Notes: generated by a model not told the origin, from the sequence alone. A stretch of 64,000 nt of DNA from Saccopteryx bilineata (GCF_036850765.1 NC_089498.1:74254305-74318304), one strand, 5' to 3'; shown: positions 1-11,534, counted from the first letter of the stretch. Numbers and translations: made by a program.

Positions 1-57
1 TCTCTCTCTCTCTCTCTCTCCCCCCTCTCTGAAAATTGAATAAAGTCTTTTTTTAAA
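1..57 (+). mobile_element. 3' tail of a bat tRNA-derived SINE, cut by the window edge
   Basis: The window opens with a (TC)n run followed by a CCCCTCTCT-like block, an AATAAA-like motif and an A-rich end. The same order closes the complete SINE at 41755-42069, so this is read as the tail of a plus-strand copy whose tRNA-like head lies upstream. Confidence 0.65.
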
Positions 58-208
58 AAAAAAGGCGAGAAATGCAAGTAAGAATTATTTTCCATCTAAC
101 CCGCTTACTCCAGTTCAGGGTGTCAGGTGGAGGAACCTCTCCCTGCAGGTCAGGACACAAGGCCGGCCCTCACTCTGGACAGGACACCCTTCCGGGGCAG
201 GGTGCATT

Positions 209-252
209 CACACTCACACACATACACACACACACACACACACTCACACACT
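209..252. repeat. (CA)n microsatellite, interrupted
   Basis: A run of CA dinucleotides with a few ACTC and CATA interruptions. It sits in CHST3 intron 1 just before the old repeat at 253-445. Confidence 0.85.
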
Positions 253-445
253 CAGTGGAACAATTGAGAAATGCCAATCACCCACACGCACATATTTTAG
301 ATGTGGGAGGAAACTGGGGGAGCAAAGACATGAGAACATGCAAACTCCATGCAGACAGTGGCCCCAGCTGAAAATCAATTTATTTTTCTTCACATTATAA
401 TGAAATGATATTGAATGAAAGGATGTTATTCAGGGACCTGCTATA
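253..445. repeat. Old dispersed repeat with a GTGGGAGGAAAC core
   Basis: The stretch contains GATGTGGGAGGAAACTGGG, then GAGAACATGCAAACTCCATG, then CAGACAGTGGCCCCAGCTG. This order of motifs is one I associate with an old dispersed vertebrate repeat, but I cannot name the family. Intronic; no coding potential is supported. Confidence 0.35.
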
Positions 446-1090
446 TAGGGCAATGGATTGGAACACCACTCCATACACTCTATTTCATAACCATGTCCTT
501 TTATTTGGAAAAGGTAATAAATAAAAATGGTAACAAGTTCAGATACTACAAGAGGGTATAAATGAAGAGTGGGTCCCCATTCCCGCCCCCATTTCCCAGT
601 TGCCTCAACCACTTGCCAACTTCTGGTTTCTCTCTCTAGAGATATTCTAAGCATGTCCCAGCATTGAGGGGTATCCACCCCGATTTTCACAGATGGTAGT
701 ACAGCACACACTCTTGACCCTCACTTGTATTACTTAATCCTGAACAGCATTTCCTATCAGCCCATACAGAGCGACCTCTTTCTTTTTAAGCATTGCAGAG
801 TGTTATACCGATAAATGTACTGCCACTTATCTAACTGGTGTGTTGTTGTTGTTTTTTGATGTTTGTTTTTGTTTATTCACAGACATTAAGGTCATTTTCA
901 GCTTCTTGCAATTATAAACATTTTGCTATTGAATGTGTCCTTATAACTGTGCAAGTGTATCTGCAAGATTAATTCCTAGAAGTGGAGTTCTAGGCCTTCA
1001 TAGGGTCAAAAGTGTGCATATTTAAAATTCTGATGATTTTGCCAAATTGCCTTTAAAACAGACACTCCTATCAACATTACGAGAGAATGC
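446..1090 (-). mobile_element. Ancient LINE-1 3' fragment (L1M type)
   Basis: The text reads like the reverse complement of an old L1 3' end: a stretch on muscle-like 'cttctggtttctctctct', then AATTCCTAGAAGTGGAGTTC and TTTGCCAAATTGCC, phrases typical of the antisense strand of old mammalian L1s. It is heavily mutated with no open frame. Ends are approximate. Confidence 0.6.
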
Positions 1091-1094
1091 TATG

Positions 1095-1445
1095 CCTTAG
1101 GACAGAATAGGCTATGCTGCAGTAACAAACAGACCAGCGGCTTAGTCCACAAAGGCTTGTCTTTCACTCGGACCACATCTGATACAGGTTGGGTGGCCCT
1201 CCAAGCAGCAGCTCAGGATCTGGGTGGCTTCCAACTTGTATTCAAACCAGTTGGCAATGTTGGCACATGTGGCCTCCAGTGTTGCCACAGCAAGAGAAGA
1301 GAGGGCCAGAAAAATGTGTGGGACCATTTTAAGGACCAGGACTTGAAGTGGCTTACATCACTTTAACCTGCATCCCACTGATCAGAACCTGGTCATGTGG
1401 CCTCAGCCTACCTGCAAGGGAGGCAGGAGAAAGGGAAGGGTGTGA
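1095..1445. repeat. Old LTR-like interspersed repeat, family not assigned
   Basis: It begins with a motif resembling 'ctatgctgcagtaacaaac' and contains 'gtggcctccagtgttgccacagc' phrases that recur in a diverged form at 36150-36539. It looks like an old mammalian LTR or MER-type element. I cannot name the family. Confidence 0.4.
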
Positions 1446-1934
1446 GGGAACTTGATGAGCACCAGGCTGTTTCCCCAAACTTCACCCACGGTATATTATA
1501 AAACAGTTTGTTCTTCAATCTAATATGTGGAAAAAATGACACCACGTATCATTCCAATTTGTCCTTACATGCTTTCTTTAGGCAACTGGCCTCAACCTTT
1601 TTCCATTCTAATACCCATAGCAGATGGTGTCCACACTCAAGACACACTCCAGTGGACTTGCCCAAATTTTCCAAAAACCCCCCAAAAATATTCTTTGGGG
1701 AAGCCTGAAGACTTTTTAATTTTGGCTCTTATTCATAAAAACATATAAAGGCATGTGAGTAATAATGTAAAATTAGCCGTGTAAAGATGTGTGCCAGCTG
1801 TGGTGCAGAATGGGTTGGCAGTGGTTCTGTGTAATTTCCTAGGCTCTCTGCAACTCCACCTCCACTCTCGTTCATGAGAGCAAAAGCCAAGAAAGGGGAA
1901 GGTGGAATTATGAGAATCTTGCATCCATTGCAGT
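1446..1934. other. Intron 1 DNA with no recognised feature
   Basis: No exon, gene or repeat that I can name. The open frames here are short and overlap one another in several frames, as expected by chance. Confidence 0.5.
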
Positions 1935-2385
1935 TCTTTTTTTTTAATAAATGAATTTTTATTAATTTTAATAGGGTGGCATCAATAAATCAGGGTACAT
2001 ATATTCAAAGAAAGCATGTCCAGGTTATCTTGTCATTCAATTATGTTGCATACCCATCACCCAAAGTCAGATTGTCCTCCGTCACCTTCTATCTAGTTCT
2101 CTTTGTGCCCCTCCCCCTCCCTCTCCCCCTCTCCCTCCTCCCCCCCCATAACCACCACACTCTTGTCCATGTCTCTGAGTCTCATTTTTATGTCCCACCT
2201 ATGTATGGAATCATATAGTTCTTAGTTTTTTCTGATTTACTTATGTCTCTCAGTATAATGTTATCAAGGTCCATCCATGTTGTTGTAAGTGATCCACTGT
2301 CATCATTTCTTATGGCTGAATAGTGTACCATGGTGTATATGTGCCACATCTTCTTTATCCAGTCTTCTATTTATTTATTTTTTTA
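1935..2385 (-). mobile_element. 5'-truncated LINE-1, 3' end only
   Basis: Reading the minus strand, the insert ends in an A-rich tail (seen here as a T-rich start at 1935). The body matches the antisense phrasing of an L1 3' UTR and distal ORF2: a C-rich block at about 2106-2150, then 'tctcagtataatgttatcaaggtccatccatgttg' and 'atggctgaatagtgtaccatggtgtata' style text. The element stops near 2385, so it is about 450 bases, a typical 5'-truncated insertion. It is less mutated than the L1 at 446-1090. Confidence 0.75.
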
Positions 2386-3835
2386 CAGTGATTAAAGCCT
2401 TTAAGCAAACTCTTGCTTTTCAAAAAGCAATGTCCTGGGCAAATTTTGATGCATTAACTGTTCTTAGTAACCTCACTATTAATCATAATCTGAGGTGTTT
2501 CGTTCAGTAAAGGGGTTTATCTGCTCAGTTAAAGGCTTGGAGGATGGTTGTACAAGATATATGTGCTTGAATAGAGGGTTTATATGCAAAGAGATTTGGG
2601 ATTGGGGCTGGCACTGCTGGGGGGTGCCAGATAGTAGAGTGCCAAGCTGAGGAGTGCTGAGGAATTCTGTTTGATAGCCATTAAGGATTCTGCAAAGTTG
2701 GGAAGGCAAATCAGTTTTATCTCACGTGCCAACTTTAATGGATTGGCACTGCATTGAGAAGGCTTATGAGGCTACATCTAGTCTCAGCTAAAGGGGATGA
2801 TGATTGATTAGTGATGTCTGCTCCAGGCACAGGATGGCTGAGTGGTAGAATGTGTGCCATCCCCACATGAAGGTTCTTGAGTGGGCTAATGAGAGCCAGC
2901 GTGATAAAGTTGGGGAGGGCCATTACTAACCTGGGAGATGGGAGACCTACGCAGTAGTTCGTTTTGTCACCATCCAGTTGTATGCCCAGGCCAAGCACTT
3001 CCACACTCTGAGCCCGAGTTTCTATAGCTAAAGAATAAGGAAGGGTAGGTAAGAAAATTCCCAAGCCCTTTCAAGTGCTGACATTCAGCAGTTTTAGGGA
3101 AAGGGCCATGATTTTCATGATTGGTGAGGTGGTACAGGACAGATTTCTCCTGGACCTTTTGGAAAGACATGCCCTGCAGACTTGAACAGTCGAAGGCAAG
3201 AACAACTAATGTTGGAAAGCCAAGCTTCTTTGTGTAGGTTGCTGGCCTGAGCTGCTGCTGTCAACATGGTTCTGTCCTGGGGCAAAATCCACTGACATTC
3301 AGTTTACCGGCTGCCTGACAGCTCTTCACAACACTCAGAGTACAGAAGGTTGCCCTGCAAGGGTCTGTTGTCCCAGCCCTACCCCATGGCTCCTGTCATT
3401 CCTGTGGCCACACTCTTGTCAGCGTGTCAGCCCTTCCTGGACATGCAGGGCCATGTGGGATTTGTGAGCAGCTCTGGCCTCCAGGAAGAGAGCATCCTGA
3501 GGTTCTGCCTCTGGGGTTCCTGGGTCTCCCTCTGGCTGCCCTGCTGCTGCAGGGCTGCAGACAGCTGCAGTGCCTGGGATAGGGAAGGCCACTAAGTTTC
3601 TCTCCAGGTGAGGCCAAGCGTCCAGAATGAGAAACCCAGAGCCAAATGCCATCCACAAACAAGTGGATGGTGGCTTGAGGAACACTTCCAGCTGGTGGTC
3701 AGGTCAGGTTACCATTGTTTCCTTTACTTGGTTATTTTTAGGGCACTGAGACACCCCCCCCTTCCAATACTCGCCACCCATGTGCAAGCCACAGAATCTA
3801 CTGCATCTGTGAAGACAGGGCGAGTGGTCTTACTA
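2386..3835. other. Intron 1 DNA with no recognised feature
   Basis: Nothing supportable as a gene or named repeat. Overlapping open frames of up to about 110 codons exist on both strands but have no recognisable domain or splice context. Confidence 0.5.
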
Positions 3836-4040
3836 GTCCCACTTACCACCTCTTCAGCTTGGGTTAAGCATTTCACCAGCATTCTCTCATTGAATTCCTT
3901 GTGTCCACTGAGTTTACAGTAGATGCTGTAAATGTCCCCGTTTGCAGATGAGGAAACCACTCAGGTTTAAGTTTCTTTCCCAAGGTCACAGGGCTTCAAA
4001 GACAATAAGCAAAATCAAGGAAGTCGTGTACCCACAGCTG
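3836..4040 (-). repeat. MIR SINE fragment
   Basis: Contains the antisense MIR core: CAGATGAGGAAACCACTCAGG followed by CCCAAGGTCACAGGGCTTC. This is the mammalian-wide MIR in reverse orientation. Confidence 0.7.
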
Positions 4041-4304
4041 CAGAGAAAATCACACTGAACTTGTTCAGGCTTTTCCAGGGTGTCTGTCTTTCTCTATAGC
4101 TACATATTTGGTGTACACATACACATTTTTTATAAAATGGAATCCTACTTTAGATACTGGTGTGTCCTTTTTCAGTGCAGCATCATGATGTGAACATCTT
4201 TCTGTGCAATAGATTAACGCTCTTTTATCAATGGCATCTTCTGTGTGTCCAGTATAACACCAGCACTGGGGGAGAGAAGACCAGCCTCCAGGAAACCACA
4301 GCTA

Positions 4305-4450
4305 ACTCAAGACAGTGTATGAATCCATTCATTCACTTCACAAATATTACCGAGCCCCGCCATGTGCCAGGCACTCTACCAGGGGCTGGGCCGGGCGCTG
4401 TGGGTGCAGCGGAGAATCGGACCGCTGTCCAGGGGAGAGCCAGGGAGCCT
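4305..4450 (-). repeat. L2-like 3' end fragment
   Basis: CCATTCATTCACTTCACAAATATT then CATGTGCCAGGCACTCTACCAGG reads as a reversed L2/MIR-type 3' end. Family call is tentative. Confidence 0.45.
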
Positions 4451-4504
4451 CCTGGAGTCCTCTGTCCCCTACTCCCCACTGCTTCACTGCTTACTTAGCC
4501 ATTT

Positions 4505-4860
4505 TCTTACAGTGGAAAATACACACACCAGAAAATGTACTGTTTTAACCATTTTGAAATGCACAGTCCAGTAGCATTAAGTGCACCTACACTGTTTAAC
4601 ACCCATCACTACCATCCAGCTCCAGAATTTTTTTATCTTCCCAGCCTGACACTCTGTCCCCCTGGAATACCAACTCCCCGTCCCCTCCCCCAGCCCCAGG
4701 CAACCATCCTCTACCTTGTGTCTCTATGAGTTTGAGTCCTTAGGCACCTCATGTAAGTGGAATCATAGAATACTTGTCCTTTTGTGTCTTGCTTATTTCA
4801 CACAGGGTACTGTCTTCAAGACAGAGGCATGTTGTACATTGCACAAGCATCGTGCCAGCT
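4505..4860 (-). mobile_element. Ancient LINE-1 3' fragment
   Basis: Contains AGAAAATGTACTGTTTTAACC, CATCACTACCATCCAGCTCC and AAGTGGAATCATAGAATACTTG. These are standard antisense phrases of old L1 3' ends and are also present in the copy at 24555-24955. No open frame of note. Confidence 0.75.
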
Positions 4861-4956
4861 TCTTAATGTCTCGCGTATCTGTCTTCTCTCTTTACCCCGC
4901 TCTCCTGAACCACTGCAGAAAGAACCAACTGGTCTCTCAACCCCAAGACCTGCCCT

Positions 4957-5064
4957 CATCCACAGCATTTTCCACACCACTTCCAAAGTGATCTTATATT
5001 TCTTGTTTTAAGTTTCAGGTTAGATTTTAAAACTTACTTAAGTGATACATGTGCATGGTCATCA
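4957..5064. other. Short unique spacer before the SINE target
   Basis: Between the L1 fragment and the SINE at 5079. Includes the pre-insertion target copy of the SINE duplication; nothing else seen. Confidence 0.4.
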
Positions 5065-5078
5065 AAAATTCACACAAT

Positions 5079-5400
5079 TGCCTGACCAGGCGGTGGTGCA
5101 GTAGATAGAGCATCGGACTGGGACGCAGAGGATCCAGGTTCAAAACCCCAAGGTCGCCAGCTTGAGTATGGCCTCCTCTGGTTTGAGCATAGCTCACCAG
5201 CTTGAGCCCAAGGTCGCTGGCTTGAGCAAGGGGTCACTTGATCTGCTGTAGCCCCCCGGTCAAGGCACATATGAGAAAGCAATCAATGAACAACTAAGGT
5301 GCCGCAACGAGGAATTGATGCTTCTCATCTCCCTCCCTTCCTGTCTGTCCCTATCTGTCCCTCTCTCTGTCTCTCTCAATCTCTGTCACACAAAAAAATA
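5079..5400 (+). mobile_element. Bat tRNA-derived SINE, CCTGACCAGGCGGTGG subtype, with target duplication
   Basis: The head CCTGACCAGGCGGTGGTGCAG and the B-box-like GGTTCAAAACCCC mark a tRNA-derived SINE. The body holds tandem AGGTCGCCAGCTTGAG / AGGTCGCTGGCTTGAG units, then GCACATATGAGAAAGCAATC and a pyrimidine-rich tail. The 14-base duplication AAAATTCACACAAT flanks it at 5065-5078 and 5401-5414, fixing both ends. Confidence 0.92.
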
Positions 5401-5414
5401 AAAATTCACACAAT

Positions 5415-8400
5415 ATGAATGAAAAGAATATCAGTTACTACTCCAGTGTTTTGGCTGTGCAGCATTCTCAGCCCTGTGGCTTGCTTTCATTGTGCCCATG
5501 CACTGCACTTGGTCAGCCAGCCCTATCTGGTGGGACATTCAAGTTGCTTCTGACATGTTGGGGTTCCACATCTGGGTGCATGTTGTTGGCCATGAATCAT
5601 GGATCTTGGAGGTTAGCTCCAACAAGCCAACAGACTCCCTACCAGGCTGCCTGGCTCCATGGTTATGGGCGTCCGGGACGCCAGCCTCCGCCTCAGCTCC
5701 TTGGCAGCCAAATGCAGCGAAGCCCGGAGTCGTGGGTCAGTTCCAAGCTGGCCCAGGGCCTGGGATTCAACATTAGAGGCATGGGAAGTGCCTCTGCTGA
5801 TGGGAGGCCGGGACTGGTCTCTGGGGCCCTGTATTTCGTGCAGCTGCTGGCCTTGGGGTGTGCACAGGACATGCCACTTCCATAGCTGAGCTGGCCCCTG
5901 TGAAATGGCTGTGTCACATGGGGGTAAAAGTGTGTTCCCTCATGTCTCCACACAGCAAACAGGGCTGAGGGGCAGCTGGGGTCTTTTCCAGCCAGGGCTG
6001 GTTCCCTGAATCTGGCAGTCCTCAGCCACATGGTCTATCCCAGGGCTCTGGCCCACAGCTTGTCACAAGCTCTTGGATGTCCACTGCCACTCAGGTGACA
6101 TACCTTCACCTTTGGCTGCTTCTAGTCTGTCTTGGCTGAGGTTGGACAGGTGCTCATGGGAGGATATAGACGGGCTTGTTCTGGGAGAGGAAGCTGGAGC
6201 CCTGAGCACAAGTGTGCATGGCGTGTCATGATCGCCCTGAGCTGCTCAGGCATTCATTCACTTCTTCATTCTCTCCTTCCTTCTCTCCTTCCTTCACTCA
6301 CTGGTCCATCCAGCAGCCTCTGGGCATTTACACACCTGTCAGATACTAAACTGGAGATATTGGGGGACCTGATCCTTCCCAAGCCATCTCTGGACGTGGC
6401 TATGTGAGACACAACCTGGCCTGGCAGGCCACTGGACAGGCTTGTGTTCTCCAAGTGAAAATTGTCCACAACGAAGGCCCAGCCCAGCGTTTGAGCTCTG
6501 GCTCCATCCTGACTCTGTCTCCACTCTCCAGCGGATTCAGAGACAACTCACAGAAACCCTCCCAAGCTCTCCCCTCCCAGGTGCCTGGCAATATGGCATG
6601 GTGTGACAGCCCCTGGGTTCTGGGACTGCCTGTGTGTTGACTCAGAGTTTTCCCACCATGGGTGTCACTGCTGCCATGCCTGCCCCTGGAGCCTCCTCCC
6701 TCTCAGCTATGCCCCCCCCAGGCCCCCTCTCTGGGGGGCCCCTCCTCCTGCCTGTGGAAGGGCTCTGTGAGCAGGGCCTGCAGCAGCTGAGGCCCCAGTC
6801 CCTGCCGGGCTCTTGGCCCTGAGCACTGAAGGGGAGTGGAGTTCTGCAGCCTGATGCAATGTCTGGCAGGGCCTGCCCCTTATCATAGCTCCATTCACAG
6901 CAGACGCAGGGATCCCGCCTTCCCCAGGAGGAGCCAGGGGTGGGCTGTGTCCACTGGGGCCTCAGTGGAAGGCCCAGGGAAGCCAAGGGCCTGGCTGGGA
7001 GCCACCCAAGTAGAAAACTGTTGTCTAAGGGCCCCTTGCCAGGCCAGGAGAGAGGCCTGAGCAGAAAGGCCCCCTGGGGGAGAGCAGGATAGAGATGCCT
7101 GAGCTTAGAGTTTAGGACCTCTGCTCACCGCCCACTTTCTTTCCAGTGTTCCCTCACTAAGATTTGTCCGGGGTGCCTTTGGCTGTTTTCTGTTCTCCTG
7201 TCATTAAATACAGCTGTAGAGACTTGAACTGCAAGCCACAAAGTTTAGTTTCTTTGTCCTCAAAACAGTATCTCAGATTGATATAATTCAAGAGACTGAT
7301 ATATGTGAAGTGCAAAGCCTGAAGTTTCGTCTATAGCACACACTAGCACATGCCCATAGTGTATGCCTGTAGCACCCAGTCAGCACATGCTCACAGCACA
7401 CACTGAGACACACATTCATAACCCACACCCATAGGACACACCTACAGTACACACTGAGGCATATATTCAACACAGCACACAACTGCTTTTCTTCACATTT
7501 CCCATGAATTTAGAACGATTAAGCATCTAACACTGAGCTAAATGCTCTGTTCATCCACAAGAACTATGGCACACTCGCTCTGGCCCAACGCACAGGGTAG
7601 GGCACTGGGGTTCTGGGCAGACAGCGGCGCTGTCATCTGGAACTGACATTCAGGTGGCCAAAATAGGCAGTAAGCAAGTCTATTTTCGTCAAAAAGGCAG
7701 TGAGAGGGCAAAGGATGGGGAGGGGAGACAGTCAATGGTCAGGTTGGTGGTCAGGGGAGGATTCCAGAGGAGGGGACATTTGAGCTGAGCACTGGGTATA
7801 AGTGGGCTGAGGGCAGCTGTCCCACCACTGTCCAGGCAGAAGTGGGCTGGCTCGTGCCCCTGACCTTCACCACTGACCCAGGCACGCTGGAAATGTGCCC
7901 TCTGCTGGCATCCGCCACCTTTTCCTCGGGCTGTCACATCACTGCCGGGTGCTGTGGGGAGGAATGCTATCAAGTGCCCCCCCGGGAGGCGGCATCCACC
8001 AAGAGAAGGAGAAAATGTTGCGTTCTGCCCATGAGCTGAGCAAGGAAGCAGGCTGGCCTGGGCACCACGGGTCTGGGAGGGAGGCAGTATGAAGTTTTGT
8101 CCTGTGTCACAGATGTCACAGACCCACTTCTCTCAGAGGGCTTCCTGCAGGGCAGGTTCTGCCTTGAGTTTTGTAAGTGACCCTATCCTGGCCCTGTCCA
8201 CCTTGCTCATGACTCTGTGACTTCCTGGCACTTGTGACCCTCCCTACCTCCTGCCCCAGGGGACCTCCCACATTGCCCCAGGGACCTCTAAACCTCCCTC
8301 ATCTGCTGCCCGTGTACCCACTCACCGCCTTCTGGGCCAGCCAGCGGAGCCAGCAGCCTGCCTTGTGTTTCATGTCAGAGAGAGCTTGCACCCTTGCTGC

Positions 8401-8631
8401 TTCCTTATGGGGCAATGCTGGGACAGTTCTTAGGAGCCCTGTATTATTGGGGGGGGGGTGAGGCTGGGATGGCCCCTCCAACAGAAACAGTGCCTGGGAG
8501 GGAGGGGAGGAGGAGGTTCAGGAGCTTTGTCATCAAGGCAACCAAAATTCTAAATTTTATCAAGGATGTTAGACTTAGAAGGGAGAAGACAGCTCCCCTG
8601 TACCACCGCTATCTTTTCTTCCCTCTCTAGT
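5415..8631. other. Intron 1 DNA, mostly unique sequence
   Basis: Fairly GC-rich non-repetitive intronic DNA. Several overlapping open frames (up to 156 codons at 5415-5885) occur on both strands; none has a recognisable domain, signal peptide or exon context, and I do not call them genes. Includes a CA-rich degenerate repeat at 7330-7480. Confidence 0.5.
7330..7480. repeat. Degenerate CA-rich minisatellite
   Basis: Imperfect units built on AGCACACACT / AGCACATGC / ACACCCATAG recur about every 20 bases. They are too diverged to give a copy number by eye. Confidence 0.55.
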
Positions 8632-8805
8632 ATTTACTGAACTCTTACCATGCACCAGATACTGTTCCTCGCAGCAACCTTATGCAGTAAGTACTACCCT
8701 ATTCATGCTACAGGTGAAGAAACTGAGGCCCAGAGAGGTTAAGTCACTTATACAGGGTTACACTACATAGTAGACACTCAGGAAGGACTGGAACCCAGTA
8801 CATCT
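8632..8805 (-). repeat. MIR SINE
   Basis: Starts TATTTACTGAACTCTTACCATG and holds GAAGAAACTGAGGCCCAGAG, then GGTTAAGTCACTTATACAGG: the full antisense MIR order, including the CORE region. Confidence 0.8.
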
Positions 8806-9214
8806 GGTTTTAGTGCCTTCTGCTTCCCTCACACCATAAGACCCAGGCAACTCTCGGCTGAGAGCTAAGAAGGCAGAAAGTCGGGATTTCAACGCCTGTG
8901 CCCTGCAGACTTAGTGTCAGGTCTCACCCTCTCAGTAGGACAGGAAACCTCGCACCCACCACAGGCTTAAACATGGCCCTGCCAGTCATTCTGCAAATTC
9001 ATGCCAACAGCCTGCCAGGCACCAGTTCTGCCATGTTTACTCATGCTGTGCCGGGTGCCATTCTAGATGCTAGTCCAGTCTTCAGGAAGCAAGACAGACA
9101 AACAGACCATCAGCTGGAAAGCCCTACTATATGTGCTACAATGGGGGTCACTGGGAGCATTAAGAGGCTTGAATGACCTGGATAGGCAGGAGTGATCAGG
9201 CCACTGCTGGAGGG

Positions 9215-9362
9215 AACTTGGGCCAGTTACTTAACCTCTCTAACCTCCATTTCCTCATCTGTAATATGACTTCCATAAGGATTTGATGCAGAAATGCAGA
9301 TCAAGTGCTTAGCGTGAAACTTGGCACAGAGTAGAAAGCATTCAATAAACTTTGGCTATCCA
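9215..9362 (+). repeat. MIR SINE fragment
   Basis: Contains CAGTTACTTAACCTCTCTAA, TTTCCTCATCTGTAATATG and ends TTCAATAAACTTTGGC, matching the sense MIR 3' half. Confidence 0.8.
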
Positions 9363-9379
9363 TAGCATTCTGCTCGGCC

Positions 9380-9490
9380 CTTCCACACAGTGTAAGTTTC
9401 AGGAGGGCATGGACCGGCTCTGCCTATTCACTGCTGTATGGAGCAGAAGCAGGCGCACAGTAGGTGCTCAGGAAATATTTGATTAATGGG
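9380..9490 (+). repeat. L2 3' end
   Basis: Contains GTTTCAGGAGGGCATGGACC and CACAGTAGGTGCTCAGGAAA followed by TATTTGATTAATGGG, the usual L2 3' end order. Confidence 0.65.
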
Positions 9491-10389
9491 TGCATGGGAA
9501 AGGGCCCAGAAGAATTCGATAGAGGTAGGAGTATCCCAGTTGCCCTGGAGCTATCCTTGCAGCCCTCTTCTCTCTTCGGCCCCTCTCCACCCACCCACAC
9601 TCAAGAAGCACCCCCAGGACCCCATCAGGGAGAGCTGCCTGTCACTTTGCACAGCTGGGAACCTCGGGGTACACAGGGCTCACGTGCAGAATCCCCTAAG
9701 GACAGATTTTCTGGCTATCCCTGAAGCTACTTCCATGCGTGGCTACCTGCAGCCCCGGGACTCACCTTCCCGCGCTCCCTCTCCTGCATGTCGATACCAG
9801 GTGCTTCCCTAGCGAAACCCCACCTTTTCTGGGTAGAGGGATGGTCCTGGTGCCCTGCACAAGGTCACAATAAGAGTTTTTCCATGCTTGAAGCAGACTG
9901 TCTCCTTGGAAGGAGGGTCCTTCTGAAGAAAAAGATAGACAGACTTTTAGGAGGGGTTGTTGTGTGGAATCCGGGGCTCGTGGAGCAGGAAAAGTGTGTG
10001 GCAGCCAGGAAGAATGAAAGAAATGGTGATTCAGGCTCCACTGGGCAATGCTGCATTTGCTCCAGCTTTTAAAAATATACACACTTTCTATGGAATCTCC
10101 ATTATTCTTTTATTCTTTCTGTCATTTAGCAATCATGCATGAGTGTCTCCCTGTGTTCCTGGCCCAGTGCTAAGGGATAATGAAAAACAAACTTCCTGTC
10201 CTCCATGAAGGGCTGATCAGCACTGAACAAGTCATTACAAGGAGCGCTGCTTTATGACGAGTCCCAGGTACTACTGGGAGTCTTGGTATAGTGATGGGGC
10301 CAGGGAGCCCCATCCTGTCCCATAGGAGGCTGCCCCAGGAAGCTGAAACCTGAAGACCAAGGCCAATTTGTTAGAATTCATGTGCTATA
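9491..10389. other. Intron 1 DNA with no firm feature
   Basis: Unique-looking DNA; 10110-10300 has a faint L2/MIR flavour (ATGAGTGTCTCCCTGTGTTCC, GGCCCAGTGCTAAGGG) that I do not call. Confidence 0.4.
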
Positions 10390-10610
10390 ATGGGTTTTCT
10401 CCTTTAGTTAAATTTTTTAAATAACACATTATAAAATTTCTAATAGTGCACAGTGTTATGTAGCAAATGTAAGACTCATCCCATCCCTCTCTCTTGACCT
10501 CCCAGCCCTTGGTTAAGAGGCCTTGTGTATCCCCATGGTCACTGTCTATTTGTATTCAGTGTACATATTTTTCTCTCATGGAAAAATTTTTTTTTCAAAT
10601 GGGAGAACTT
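10390..10610 (-). repeat. Probable old LINE-1 fragment
   Basis: AAATAACACATTATAAAATTTC and the run to CCCAGCCCTTGGTTAAGAGG resemble the antisense of an old L1 3' end. Weak match. Confidence 0.35.
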
Positions 10611-10616
10611 CTATAT

Positions 10617-11044
10617 CAGAAGTTCTCAACATAGGATAATTTTACACCTCCCACTCTGCCCAGGGGACATTTGACAATGTCTGGAGACATTTCTGATGAA
10701 TTTTTAAAATTGATTTTAGAGAGAGAGGAACAGGAGAGAGAGAGAGAGAAACATCAATTTGTTGTTCCACTTATTAATGCCACCATTGGTTGATTCCTGT
10801 ATGTGCACTGACCAGGGATTGAACCCACAACCTTGGCATATCAGTATGATGCTAACCAACTGAGTTACCTGGCTAAGGTGACTGGAAACATTTTTTATTG
10901 CTACATCTGAGCAGAGAGGATGCTCTTGGCATCTAATGAGTAGAGGCCAAGAATGCAGTTAAACATCCTACAATACACAAGAGAGCTCCCACAACAGAAC
11001 TGTCTGGTCCAAAATAACAATAGTGCTGAGGTTAAGAAACCCAG
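10617..11044 (+). mobile_element. MER20 (hAT-Charlie DNA transposon) split by a SINE
   Basis: The order TTCTCAAC, GGGGACATTTGACAATGTCTGG, GGCATCTAATGAGTAGAGGCC, AAACATCCTACAATACACAAG and GTGCTGAGGTTAAGAAACCC is the MER20 consensus order as I know it. Bases TTCTATAT (10609-10616) and TTCTACAT (11045-11052) match at 7 of 8 positions, as expected for an old 8-bp hAT target duplication. A SINE at 10693-10880 interrupts it. The element ends about 400 bases upstream of CHST3 exon 2. Confidence 0.85.
10693..10880 (-). mobile_element. Ves-type tRNA-derived SINE inside MER20
   Basis: Read on the minus strand, it starts with a tRNA-like head (GCCAGGTAACTCAGTTGGTTAG, then GGTTGTGGGTTCAATCCC as B box). 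It continues through GAATCAACCAATGGTGGC and ends in a CT-rich block and an A-rich tail. It is more diverged than the other bat SINEs here. An imperfect duplication of the MER20 text CTGGAGACATT / CTGGAAACATT flanks it. Confidence 0.85.
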
Positions 11045-11449
11045 TTCTACATAAACACATTGTGTCTGAAGCTTGCTATATATATAAAATTACAATAGAT
11101 GATAGACAAGTTATTCACATCGGCATTTGTAGATTTTCCCGTTACTTTTTCCTTAGATGTTTGCACTCTTGCTATTTGTATTACAAGAAGCATTCTTTTC
11201 CATATACTTGCCTTTGAATCATGTGTGAGGTCAAAGGATAAACTGATGGAGGTGGCATGGGTGAATCAGAGAGTTCATTAGCATTTTAAATGACCTGATT
11301 TCAAGTCTCTTTGGGGCAGAGTCCATTAGAAGAGTGTATCTGGGATTCTGGCTGCTGAGCAGGACCAGGATCCTCAACAGTCTGGTGAAAAAGCTCCCCT
11401 GCATTCTCCTCTACAAACAAGGGTGTCCTGACAGCCCATCTCTCCACAG

Positions 11450-11534
11450 GATGAGGGTGTCCCCCACCTGAAGACAACGAGCCAGGTCCTGAGTGATGCC
11501 CCGGAGCTGAGTGCCCACGGCCCCACCCTTCCCC
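11450..11534 (+). other. CHST3: CHST3 exon 2, 5' UTR part, with 3' splice site
   Basis: A pyrimidine-rich stretch ending CTCTCCACAG at 11440-11449 is a good acceptor. The 85 bases from 11450 to the start codon form the 5' UTR part of exon 2. Chosen because the human gene also begins its coding sequence inside exon 2, after a separate non-coding exon 1. The exact acceptor is inferred, not confirmed by a transcript. Confidence 0.7.
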
